DNA of 6,323 bases from Lachnospiraceae bacterium UBA7012 (lineage in GTDB: Bacteria; Bacillota; Clostridia; Lachnospirales; Lachnospiraceae), in contig DJXE01000093.1 of the NCBI GenBank assembly GCA_002449595.1, positions 1-6,323 on the forward strand. Reading direction: 5' to 3'. The position numbers and the translations under genes were made by a program. Below the pieces are notes generated by a model, which was not told where the DNA came from, did no database searches, and saw only the letters and a list, made by a program, of their open reading frames with translations. Positions 1-5,338 of this stretch are shown piece after piece (within the stretch, counting starts at the first letter, position 1; every line of letters starts with the position of its first letter).

Positions 1-395
1 TGCGCTATCTGAAGGAAGTCCTGACGAACCGCGCGGGCAGCGCGCCGAACAAGCAGGCGACGGAGAAGGTCATCAAGGAGACCTGCCTGCTGCCGTTCAC
101 GGACGCGTGGATCATGCCGAACGGCAAGCTCGGTCTCTGCTGCTGCGACAACTTCGAAGTCACCGAGATGGCGGACCTGAACACGACGCCGTTAAAGGAG
201 GCGTGGAGCAGCCCGAAGTTTATGGAAGTGCGGCGCGCGATCGCCGAGGGACGGCAGGAGTATCCGTTCTGCAAGCACTGCGACTTCATCGACGCGGGCT
301 TCCGTATGGAGATCGTGAAAAACATTCTCGCGGGCAACCAGGAAGCGGCCAACCATCTGGGCGGCCACGAGAGGGCGCACAGGCAGGATAACTGA
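1..395 (+). CDS. Radical SAM protein, C-terminal SPASM domain (5' partial)
   Basis: The reading frame is open from the window edge (first full codon at base 3) to TGA at 393-395, giving 130 visible residues. The N-terminal radical SAM barrel with its CxxxCxxC cluster lies outside the window. The visible part has the SPASM layout: C28-x2-P-F, then a glycine and C46-C47-C48-D, then L-K-E-A-W-x-S-x-K-F-x-x-x-R (64-77), then P-F-C90-x2-C93. In this family these cysteines bind auxiliary Fe-S clusters beside the SAM-cleaving cluster. The C-terminal 35 residues are hydrophilic and unremarkable. SPASM proteins modify peptides (RiPP maturases), activate sulfatases, or sit in glycan loci; the tail alone cannot decide which. 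A Nif11-like small protein begins about 110 bp downstream on the same strand, which makes peptide modification worth considering. Domain assignment is firm; substrate is unknown. Confidence 0.82.
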   Translation, partial: RYLKEVLTNRAGSAPNKQATEKVIKETCLLPFTDAWIMPNGKLGLCCCDNFEVTEMADLNTTPLKEAWSSPKFMEVRRAIAEGRQEYPFCKHCDFIDAGFRMEIVKNILAGNQEAANHLGGHERAHRQDN

Positions 396-453
396 GTGTT
401 TCATATCGCGTGATCACAGAGGTCTGAATTAACTTCAGTGCATCAGATACCAT

Positions 454-497
454 ATCAGGCGGAGCCGGTTTCGGTGCCTGATCCACGAGAGCCTGAT
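454..497 (+). repeat. Inverted repeat ATCAGGC/GCCTGAT with an extra GCCTGAT copy
   Basis: ATCAGGC (454-460) and GCCTGAT (476-482) are perfect reverse complements. Inside them CCG (465-467) can pair with CGG (472-474) around a GTTT loop, so a two-part hairpin is possible. A second GCCTGAT lies at 491-497, just before the Nif11-like gene. No T-tract follows, so this is not a standard terminator. It could be an mRNA hairpin or an operator; chance is also possible. Confidence 0.4.
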
Positions 498-505
498 GAT
501 TCGAA

Positions 506-808
506 ATGGCGGAGAAGATGGGCACGGAAGAGATCATTGAGCAGCTGATGAGACAGGCGGAAAAGGACGCGGCCCTCAGGGACGCCCTCCTTGCCGCGGG
601 AAGAGAGAAAACTCCTGTGGGGAGCTTCTGCCGCGTCGCGCGGGAGGCGGGCTTCGCGCTGTATGACATGGAGCTGATCGCATATGGCGAGGAGGCGCAC
701 GCCGCGATGAAGCGCAGCACGAACGGCGGCGGGGAGAATACGCCGTCGCTCGAATTTGAGGACGACTACTTCGAGATCCTGATGACGGAGCTCGAGATGA
801 TGCGCTGA
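506..808 (+). CDS. Nif11-like small protein, possible RiPP precursor
   Basis: This encodes 100 residues from ATG 506. An alternative ATG at 518 (96 residues, MGTEEII...) has GGAG at 511-514, only 3 nt upstream; no good Shine-Dalgarno precedes 506, so the start is unsettled. Residues 7-62 fit the Nif11-like leader pattern: an amphipathic EEIIEQLMRQAEKD helix, a charged DAALRDALLAAGREK stretch, then the FCRVAREAGFALYDMEL segment with the typical A-x-x-x-G-F motif. It is followed by N73-G-G-G76, the position of the protease site in Nif11-type RiPP precursors. The remaining 24 residues would be the core; they hold eight Asp/Glu, one Tyr, two Phe and no Cys, so lanthionine or sactionine chemistry has no cysteine to use. 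A radical SAM/SPASM gene lies just upstream. No transporter or protease gene is visible. It may instead be a stand-alone Nif11-domain protein of unknown role. A terminator follows directly. Confidence 0.62.
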   Translation: MAEKMGTEEIIEQLMRQAEKDAALRDALLAAGREKTPVGSFCRVAREAGFALYDMELIAYGEEAHAAMKRSTNGGGENTPSLEFEDDYFEILMTELEMMR

Positions 809-824
809 AATAATATGATGCATG

Positions 825-866
825 GGGCCGGAACTGTAGTGTTCCCGGCCCTTTGTGTGTTTTTTT
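825..866 (+). terminator. Intrinsic terminator after the Nif11-like gene
   Basis: The stem pairs GGGCCGGAAC (825-834) with GTTCCCGGCCC (841-851), with one bulged C on the 3' arm and a TGTAGT loop. It is followed by TTTGTGTG and a run of seven T. It starts 16 bp after the stop codon. It separates the SPASM/Nif11 region from the rRNA methyltransferase, so the next gene should have its own promoter, although no convincing -35/-10 pair is visible in 870-938. Confidence 0.85.
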
Positions 867-938
867 ACAGAGTTTGTGCACAGGCGGGGAAAAGGTTTTG
901 TCTCCGAAATCCTGTGTGTTACGAACGGAAATTGATGC

Positions 939-2393
939 ATGAAGAATGACGTTTTACCTGCGGACGCGGTGATCCCGCTGCCGGAGGCGTTCCTTGAGAG
1001 AATGGAGAAAATGCTGGGGGAGGAGTACCCGGCTTTTCTTGCTGAATATGAGGATCCGGCGCACAGTGCTTTTCGCTTGAATCCGCTGAAGGTCGCGGAT
1101 CCGGACCGCTTTGCCGCTTCGCTTCCTTTCGCACTGGAGCGCGTGCCGTGGGAGAAGAACGCGTGGTATTATGACGCGGCTGTGTCCCGGCCCGGGAAGA
1201 ACGCGCTGCATGAGGCGGGCGCGTATTACATCCAGGAGCCGAGCGCCGCGGCGGTCGTGCCGCTTCTGGATCCGCAGCCGGGGGAGCAGGTGCTCGACCT
1301 GTGTGCCGCACCCGGCGGCAAGAGCACGCAGATCGCCGCCGCGATGCAGGGGAAGGGACTTCTCGTCTCGAACGAGATCCACCCGCAGCGGGCGAAGATC
1401 CTGTCCCAGAACATCGAGCGGATGGGAGTGCGGAACGCGATCGTCTTAAACGAGACGCCGGAGCGCCTCGCGGACAGGCTCGGCGGAACGTTTGACAGAG
1501 TTCTCACGGACGCCCCCTGTTCCGGGGAGGGAATGTTCCGGCGGGATCCCGAGGCGAGGACGCAGTGGAGCCCGGAGAACGTCGCCATGTGCGCGGACCG
1601 GCAGGACCGGATCCTGGACTGCGCGGCGGACCTCGTGAAGAACGGCGGGCTGCTCGTGTACTCGACGTGCACGTTTTCGCCGGAAGAAGATGAGGGAAGC
1701 GTTCGGCGCTTCCTGGAGCGGCACCCGGAATTCCATCTGGAGCCGCCGGAGAGTGTGGCTGACGGTGTCCTCTGTACAGAAGGCATGCTGCGCCTGTATC
1801 CGCACAAGGTCCGGGGGGAGGGGCATTTTGCGGCTGCGCTCCGGAAGGACGGGACGCTGCGCAGTGTCTCCGCGGAGAAGCGGAAGAAGAGACAGCAGCG
1901 CTCCGAGGCGGCGGGCTATGCGGGATCGCTGGCTGAAGCTTTCCCGGAACTGGAAGAGATGATCGGCGCAGGCGTGCCGGTGCTGTTCGGGCAGGAACTG
2001 TACCTGATGCCGGAGGACTTCGACCTCGCAGGACTGACGGTCCTGCGGCCGGGACTCCATCTGGCGTCCGTGAAGAAGGGCAGGATCGAGCCCGCGCACG
2101 CGCTCGCGATGACGCTTACGCCCGGGAGAGATCTTGCTTCCAGCATAGATGACGAGCAGGATCCGCATGGCGTTAAGAACGCGGCCGGCGGGATCCCGTC
2201 CGTTGAACTCGACGAAAAGACGGCGCTGCGCTACCTGCGCGGCGAGACGATAGACTTATCCCTCGCGGGGGTCCGCGGGGACGGGAAGCCGGGGTGGACG
2301 CTCGTCACGACGCGCGGCGTCACGGCCGGCTGGGGAAAGAGCGACGGAAGAACGCTGAAGAACCACTATCCGAAAGGACTGCGCCTCAAGTGA
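939..2393 (+). CDS. rsmF: 16S rRNA (cytosine-5) methyltransferase, RsmF/YebU type (RsmB/NOP family)
   Basis: This SAM-dependent enzyme (484 aa) should methylate C5 of cytosines in the 16S rRNA decoding region; the exact target base cannot be read from sequence. An N-terminal RNA-binding part contains FRLNPLK (45-51). The Rossmann core follows with SAM-binding DLCAAPGGKST (120-130), motif IV DAPCSGEGMF (191-200) and motif VI STCTF (242-246). By family knowledge C244 is the nucleophile and C194 releases the product; both are present. RLYPHKVRGEGHF (285-297) is typical of the RsmF branch rather than RsmB. The C-terminal half has a PUA-like segment (GLHLASVKKGRIEPAHALA) and ends in GWGK...LKNHYPKGLR, the usual family C-terminus. 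An in-frame TGA at 933-935 makes ATG 939 the first possible start; the Shine-Dalgarno is weak. The stop overlaps the GTG start of the next gene, implying translational coupling. Confidence 0.93.
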   Translation: MKNDVLPADAVIPLPEAFLERMEKMLGEEYPAFLAEYEDPAHSAFRLNPLKVADPDRFAASLPFALERVPWEKNAWYYDAAVSRPGKNALHEAGAYYIQEPSAAAVVPLLDPQPGEQVLDLCAAPGGKSTQIAAAMQGKGLLVSNEIHPQRAKILSQNIERMGVRNAIVLNETPERLADRLGGTFDRVLTDAPCSGEGMFRRDPEARTQWSPENVAMCADRQDRILDCAADLVKNGGLLVYSTCTFSPEEDEGSVRRFLERHPEFHLEPPESVADGVLCTEGMLRLYPHKVRGEGHFAAALRKDGTLRSVSAEKRKKRQQRSEAAGYAGSLAEAFPELEEMIGAGVPVLFGQELYLMPEDFDLAGLTVLRPGLHLASVKKGRIEPAHALAMTLTPGRDLASSIDDEQDPHGVKNAAGGIPSVELDEKTALRYLRGETIDLSLAGVRGDGKPGWTLVTTRGVTAGWGKSDGRTLKNHYPKGLRLK

Positions 2394-3532
2394 ACACGAG
2401 CGGAGATGCTTCCGGGCGCGCGGCACAGAGCGTGAGCGACGAGCCGCTTGCACGGGCAGCAGGCGTTATGAATGAATGGGCGGGAGACCCCGAAGCGGAA
2501 GTCCGGAATGACCGGGATGCCGGGGCTGGACTGCAGGCTGACGAAACCGCGGGAGAAGGACCGTTTTGGATCCGTCACCGGTGGGCCGTGCCGGCTGCGG
2601 CGGTGCTGCTCGGCGCCCTGATCGCAGGCGCCTGTGCGTGGACGGTGCTGTCCCATAACGCTGCGCTGCGGCGCGCACTGGAGTATCCGTGGTGGCAGCC
2701 GATCCCGGAAACGGAGATGGAAGCATACCGGGCGGAGCAGGAGGCCATCGCCAAAGAAGCCGCCCTGAAGAAAGCGGAGGCGGAAGAGGCCGAGCGGCTG
2801 GAGCGGGCACGACAGGCACAGGAAGAACGCGACAGGCAGGCTGCACTGGAAGAGCAAGCCGAAGGCGAAGCAGAGACCGGAAACGGCACGCAGAGCAACG
2901 GCAATACGCAGACCGAAGCCGGGACGCAGACCGAAGCCGGGACACAGGCCAAAACCAACTTGCAGACCGCAGACACAGCCGTCACTGCAAAAGAGACACC
3001 GCAGCAGCCCCAAGGCGTCCTCCCGGACCACATCATTTTCGTCGGCGACTCGCGCACCGTCCAGATGAAGCGCGCGGTAAGGTACGACAGCAGCGTCTGC
3101 AGCTTCATCGCGCAGTCCTCGATGGGCTACGAGTGGTTCCGCGACGAGGCCGTTCCGGCCGTTGACAGCGCGCTCTGGTCAATGGGCGGCAACATCGCGG
3201 TTGTCGTCAACATGGGCGTCAACGACCTCTCGGACGCCGAGCAGTACGTGAAGCTCGTGAACCGGAAGGCGGCGGAGTGGGCCTCCCGCGGGGCGGACAC
3301 CTACTACATGTCCGTGAACCCGGTCGACGACGCGAGGACGCAGGTGCAGAATTCCCAGATCGAGGAATTCAACGACTCCCTGCAGGACGCGCTTGACGCG
3401 GATATCGCGTGGATCGACAGCTACGGCTTTCTTATGGCATACGGCTATGAGAGCGCGGACGGCCTGCACTTTACAGAGGATACCAGCAGGGATATCTACC
3501 GATACTGCCTGGACCAGCTGGAGCGGTACTGA
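2390..3532 (+). CDS. Membrane-anchored SGNH/GDSL hydrolase with coiled-coil stalk
   Basis: From GTG 2390, which overlaps the previous stop as GTGA, the product has 380 residues. ATG 2468 is an alternative (354 residues); neither has a strong Shine-Dalgarno. Residues 1-58 are hydrophilic. A single membrane segment (about 66-87, AVPAAAVLLGALIAGACAW) follows RHRW, so the N-terminus should be inside and the rest outside. Residues about 105-158 are an Ala/Glu/Lys-rich coiled coil, and 163-213 form a Thr/Gln/Gly-rich linker with a repeated TQTEAG. The SGNH hydrolase domain follows: block I FVGDSR with nucleophile S221, block III GVND with N278, and block V DGLH with D357 and H360. The block II glycine is not assigned. 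Such anchored enzymes are usually esterases or deacetylases acting on cell-wall polymers or exported glycans; the substrate is unknown here. Pairing with an rRNA methyltransferase gives no functional hint. Confidence 0.85.
   Translation: MNTSGDASGRAAQSVSDEPLARAAGVMNEWAGDPEAEVRNDRDAGAGLQADETAGEGPFWIRHRWAVPAAAVLLGALIAGACAWTVLSHNAALRRALEYPWWQPIPETEMEAYRAEQEAIAKEAALKKAEAEEAERLERARQAQEERDRQAALEEQAEGEAETGNGTQSNGNTQTEAGTQTEAGTQAKTNLQTADTAVTAKETPQQPQGVLPDHIIFVGDSRTVQMKRAVRYDSSVCSFIAQSSMGYEWFRDEAVPAVDSALWSMGGNIAVVVNMGVNDLSDAEQYVKLVNRKAAEWASRGADTYYMSVNPVDDARTQVQNSQIEEFNDSLQDALDADIAWIDSYGFLMAYGYESADGLHFTEDTSRDIYRYCLDQLERY
2906..2941 (+). repeat. Two tandem 18-bp repeats within the hydrolase linker
   Basis: ACGCAGACCGAAGCCGGG occurs at 2906-2923 and again, identically, at 2924-2941; a decayed third unit starts at 2942 (ACACAGGCC). 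Each unit encodes TQTEAG. Being in frame, copy-number change would only lengthen or shorten the extracellular linker. Confidence 0.9.
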
Positions 3533-3778
3533 TCCCGGGCCGCAGAGCGGGAAATGCAGAATGGAAATAACCGGTCACAGAACAGTAGGAGAATCAGAGG
3601 TACACCATAGGGATCGAGGACAGAGTAAAGAATAACGCGGATCAGATGCGTAAGGAAGGGAAAGCCCCTGAACATGATAATTTAAGGGCTGAGCGCATTT
3701 GATGAGCACACGGAAAGGCTGAACCGGTTTCGCGGCGGAAACCTGCGGCAGACCGAGGGATCAGACTATTAGCGTACG
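3533..3778 (+). other. Intergenic region without a gene; local inverted repeats
   Basis: No coding frame is supported here. ATGCG (3646-3650) can pair with CGCAT (3694-3698), enclosing AGCCC/GGGCT. GGTTTC (3726-3731) pairs with GAAACC (3738-3743) around a 6-nt loop. The octamer GGATCAGA occurs at 3639-3646 and 3758-3765. These may belong to a structured transcript that ends at or near the following hairpin. I compared the region from memory with common riboswitches, RNase P, SRP RNA, tmRNA and 6S RNA and recognised none. It may also be simply the 3' untranslated region of the hydrolase mRNA. Confidence 0.35.
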
Positions 3779-3812
3779 CGCCCCGCAGCGACTTAATTGC
3801 TGCGGGGCGTTT
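3779..3812 (+). terminator. Terminator-like 11-bp hairpin
   Basis: CGCCCCGCAGC (3779-3789) pairs perfectly with GCTGCGGGGCG (3799-3809) around GACTTAATT. Only TTT follows before GCTGT, so the T-tract is weak. The hairpin lies about 245 bp after the hydrolase stop and about 65 bp before the rpmG promoter. It is the best candidate for the end of the upstream transcript. CAGACTAT (3762-3769) and ATAGTCTG (3857-3864) flank it as a distant inverted repeat. Confidence 0.6.
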
Positions 3813-3874
3813 GCTGTCCGTGCAAGCCCTGCCGGAGATCTGCCGCCCGCGGCGGGATAGTCTGGCGTCTGTGA

Positions 3875-3903
3875 TTGACACGGGAAGGATTCCGTGCTAT
3901 TTT
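3875..3903 (+). promoter_or_regulatory. Sigma-A promoter of the rpmG-secE-nusG-rplK-rplA operon
   Basis: A perfect -35 TTGACA (3875-3880) is followed by a 17-bp spacer and a -10 TATTTT (3898-3903). The TGC at 3895-3897 supplies an extended -10 TG. Transcription should start near 3910, giving a leader of about 118 nt before rpmG. The spacer contains CACGG (3879-3883) and CCGTG (3892-3896), an inverted repeat between the two promoter elements that could bind a regulator or be chance. Confidence 0.82.
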
Positions 3904-3909
3904 ATAGTT

Positions 3910-4027
3910 CGAGATTGTGACAGGTCTTTTTTTTATGCTCATAACCGGGTCTGAACCGGTGACGGGGATTGACCTGGGCGGAAGCGATAAAGCGCCGCGA
4001 ACGGCGGCACGATAGGAGGAACAGGAT
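3910..4027 (+). promoter_or_regulatory. Structured 5' leader of the rpmG operon
   Basis: The predicted leader contains CAGGTC (3921-3926) complementary to GACCTG (3971-3976). Within that lies ACCGG (3944-3948) pairing with CCGGT (3956-3960). A short CGCCG-CGAA-CGGCG hairpin (3993-4006) follows, then the ribosome binding site AGGAGG (4014-4019). A run of eight T (3927-3934) lies about 17 nt after the predicted start but lacks a strong stem before it. No known leader class is recognised, so the regulatory role is inferred. Confidence 0.45.
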
Positions 4028-4177
4028 ATGCGTACCAGAATCACACTTGCCTGCACGGAGTGCAAAAACCGCAACTACGATACGACGAAGGACAAAAAGA
4101 CCCATCCGGACCGCATGGAGATCAAGAAATACTGCAGGTTCTGCAAGAAGCACACGGTCCACAGAGAGACGAAGTAA
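4028..4177 (+). CDS. rpmG: 50S ribosomal protein L33 (bL33), zinc-ribbon form
   Basis: This encodes 49 residues, [12 protein letters not shown]..., the normal bL33 length. L33 is a small 50S subunit protein near the tRNA exit site. Two CxxC pairs, C9/C12 and C36/C39, form the zinc ribbon, so this is the C+ (zinc-binding) paralogue type. Bacteria with such a form often also have a zinc-free copy used in zinc starvation, which cannot be checked here. The start is set by AGGAGG (4014-4019), 8 nt upstream of ATG. As first gene of the operon, preceding secE and nusG, it sits in the order common in Firmicutes. Confidence 0.97.
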   Translation: MRTRITLACTECKNRNYDTTKDKKTHPDRMEIKKYCRFCKKHTVHRETK

Positions 4178-4203
4178 TTCCGCGGCAGCGGAAAAAGGTT
4201 TTT
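4178..4203 (+). promoter_or_regulatory. Small hairpin with T5 between rpmG and secE
   Basis: TTCCGC (4178-4183) pairs with GCGGAA (4188-4193) around GGCA, directly after the rpmG stop. AAAGG and then five T (4199-4203) follow. It resembles a weak terminator or attenuator but the 5-nt gap before the T-run weakens that reading. It could lower transcription of secE-nusG relative to rpmG or mark an mRNA processing site. Confidence 0.35.
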
Positions 4204-4251
4204 CAGTACTCGTTAAATATTTGAACGGGTGCGCGCTTTACGGAGACGGAT

Positions 4252-4464
4252 ATGGCAAATCAGGAGAAAGCAAAAGAGGAGTCCCGGATCAAGAGCTTTT
4301 TCAAAGGCGTGAAGACGGAATTCAGGAAGATCATCTGGCCGGATAAATTCACGCTCGGGAAGCAGCTCGCCGCGGTCGTTTCCATTACGGTCGCTGCCGG
4401 AGTGATCATCGCGCTCGTGGACTATGTTTCGCGCATCGTGATCAATCTGGTCATCGGGCTCTGA
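4252..4464 (+). CDS. secE: Preprotein translocase subunit SecE
   Basis: SecE (70 aa) clamps SecY in the SecYEG protein-export channel. Residues about 11-34 form the amphipathic cytoplasmic helix and include the conserved E23-F-R-K-I-I-W-P30 motif. One membrane segment spans about 38-60 (LAAVVSITVAAGVIIALVDYV). This is the short single-span SecE usual in Gram-positive bacteria, not the three-span enterobacterial form. GGAG (4242-4245) lies 6 nt before ATG. The gene starts 74 bp after rpmG and stops 12 bp before nusG, the near-universal secE-nusG pairing. Confidence 0.96.
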   Translation: MANQEKAKEESRIKSFFKGVKTEFRKIIWPDKFTLGKQLAAVVSITVAAGVIIALVDYVSRIVINLVIGL

Positions 4465-4476
4465 TATGGAGGCATA

Positions 4477-5250
4477 ATGGCGAAGGACAATACCAATCCG
4501 GCAAAGGCTGCGGTGCGCGTCAAGGCTGGTGTGCTCCCGCAGGTCAGAGAGATCAGGAGACCGGATTTTACGAAAAAGGCGGCGGATATCGAGAAGGCCG
4601 AGGCGGAGCGCGTCCTGATGCAGGGCGAGGATCTCTCTGCTCAGGACAAGGTCGATGCCGCGATGGTAGCGCTTTCCCTGGAGGCGCAGGACGGCGCGCC
4701 GGAAGAGGAGATGCTCGATGAGAGCGCGATCTCCGACGAGGCGAAGTGGTATGTTGCCCACACCTATTCCGGCTATGAGAACAAAGTGAAGGCCAACATC
4801 GAGAAGACGATCGAGAACCGGCACCTGGAGAACCAGATCTTCGAGGTGCGTGTCCCCATGCAGGACGTGGTCGAGATCAAGAACGGCCAGCGCAAAGCCG
4901 TGCCGAAGAAGATGTTCCCCGGATATGTGCTTGTCAACATGATCATGAACGACGACACCTGGTATGTCGTGCGCAACACGCGCGGCGTGACGGGATTCGT
5001 CGGGCCGGGATCGAAGCCGGTGCCGCTCACGGAGGCGGAGATGAAGCCGCTCGGGATCAACGTGCAGAACGTCACGGTCGATTTCGGCGTCGGCGACAAC
5101 GTCGCAGTCATTGCGGGTGTCTGGAAAGACACGCTTGGCAAAGTGCAGAAGATCGACTATAATAAACAGGTTGCGACGATCACCGTCGAGCTGTTCGGCC
5201 GGGAGACGCCCGTCGAGATCAGCTTCGCGGAGGTCAGGCGCAGCAGCTGA
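4477..5250 (+). CDS. nusG: Transcription termination/antitermination factor NusG with N-terminal extension
   Basis: NusG binds RNA polymerase and modulates pausing, termination and coupling to ribosomes. The product is 257 aa, against about 170-180 for usual NusG. The NGN domain begins at K90-W91-Y-V-A-H-T-Y and contains FPGYVLVNM (147-155) and GPGSKPVPL (176-184). The KOW domain spans about 203-254, with GDNVAVIAGVWKDTLGKV and FGRETPVEI. Residues 1-89 are extra: the first 35 are net basic (nine Lys/Arg, three Asp/Glu), while 36-89 are strongly acidic (17 Asp/Glu, three Lys/Arg). The annotated start has TGGAGG (4467-4472), 4 nt before ATG, and codon use in the extension is G+C-rich at third positions, so it looks genuinely translated. 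M79 (4711) follows GGAAGAGGAG and would give a 179-residue canonical NusG, so a second internal start is conceivable. Confidence 0.96.
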   Translation: MAKDNTNPAKAAVRVKAGVLPQVREIRRPDFTKKAADIEKAEAERVLMQGEDLSAQDKVDAAMVALSLEAQDGAPEEEMLDESAISDEAKWYVAHTYSGYENKVKANIEKTIENRHLENQIFEVRVPMQDVVEIKNGQRKAVPKKMFPGYVLVNMIMNDDTWYVVRNTRGVTGFVGPGSKPVPLTEAEMKPLGINVQNVTVDFGVGDNVAVIAGVWKDTLGKVQKIDYNKQVATITVELFGRETPVEISFAEVRRSS

Positions 5251-5322
5251 TCCCTTCCGCAGGGACCGGCGAGGCGGACACTGCAGTGTCCGCGATGATC
5301 GAAAGGTCAGGGCACAGTGCCC
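5251..5322 (+). promoter_or_regulatory. Hairpin series in the nusG-rplK gap
   Basis: Four successive stems fit in 72 nt. They are TCCCT/AGGGA (5251-5265); the perfect 20-nt palindrome GCGGACACTGCAGTGTCCGC (5274-5293); a 5-bp stem 5296-5309 closed by a GAAA tetraloop; and GGGCACAGTGCCC (5310-5322). The second and fourth share a GxCACxGTGxC core. None is followed by a T-tract, so they are not intrinsic terminators. They probably fold as an mRNA leader between nusG and rplK. Confidence 0.6.
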
Positions 5323-5338
5323 TTGCCCCATACAGAAG

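Noticed and set aside
680..688. AYG tripeptide (residues 59-61) in the Nif11-like protein as a spliceotide XYG excision site
   Set aside because: It lies within the leader-like helix before the GGG motif, not in the core, and matches by chance easily.
1446..2168. A 240-codon minus-strand open frame opposite rsmF
   Set aside because: It is Arg/His/Pro-rich shadow coding opposite a well-supported methyltransferase with intact motifs.
2294..2389. Upstream ATG 2294 as start of the SGNH hydrolase
   Set aside because: It would overlap rsmF by 100 bp and add an Arg-rich stretch that is the +1 shadow of the conserved rsmF C-terminus; the overlapping GTGA start at 2390 is more plausible.
3696..3722. 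Hammerhead-like TTGATGAG...GGAAAGG
   Set aside because: The core needs CUGAUGA with its invariant C and a matching helix arrangement; here the C is T and the flanking helices do not form.
3533..3874. Known riboswitch, tRNA, SRP RNA, RNase P RNA or 6S RNA in the long intergenic region
   Set aside because: No recalled consensus (T-loop GTTCRA in context, T-box, TPP, SAM, cobalamin, glycine, c-di-GMP, RNase P core) could be matched.
3915..3934. Intrinsic terminator at the T8 run in the rpmG leader
   Set aside because: The preceding 20 nt do not form a stable stem; the nearest complementary arm lies downstream of the T-run.
4213..5331. A 372-codon open frame on the minus strand opposite secE and nusG
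   Set aside because: It is antisense to two unmistakable genes, is rich in His, Arg, Asp and Leu as expected from a shadow of G+C-rich coding DNA, and shows no recognisable domain.
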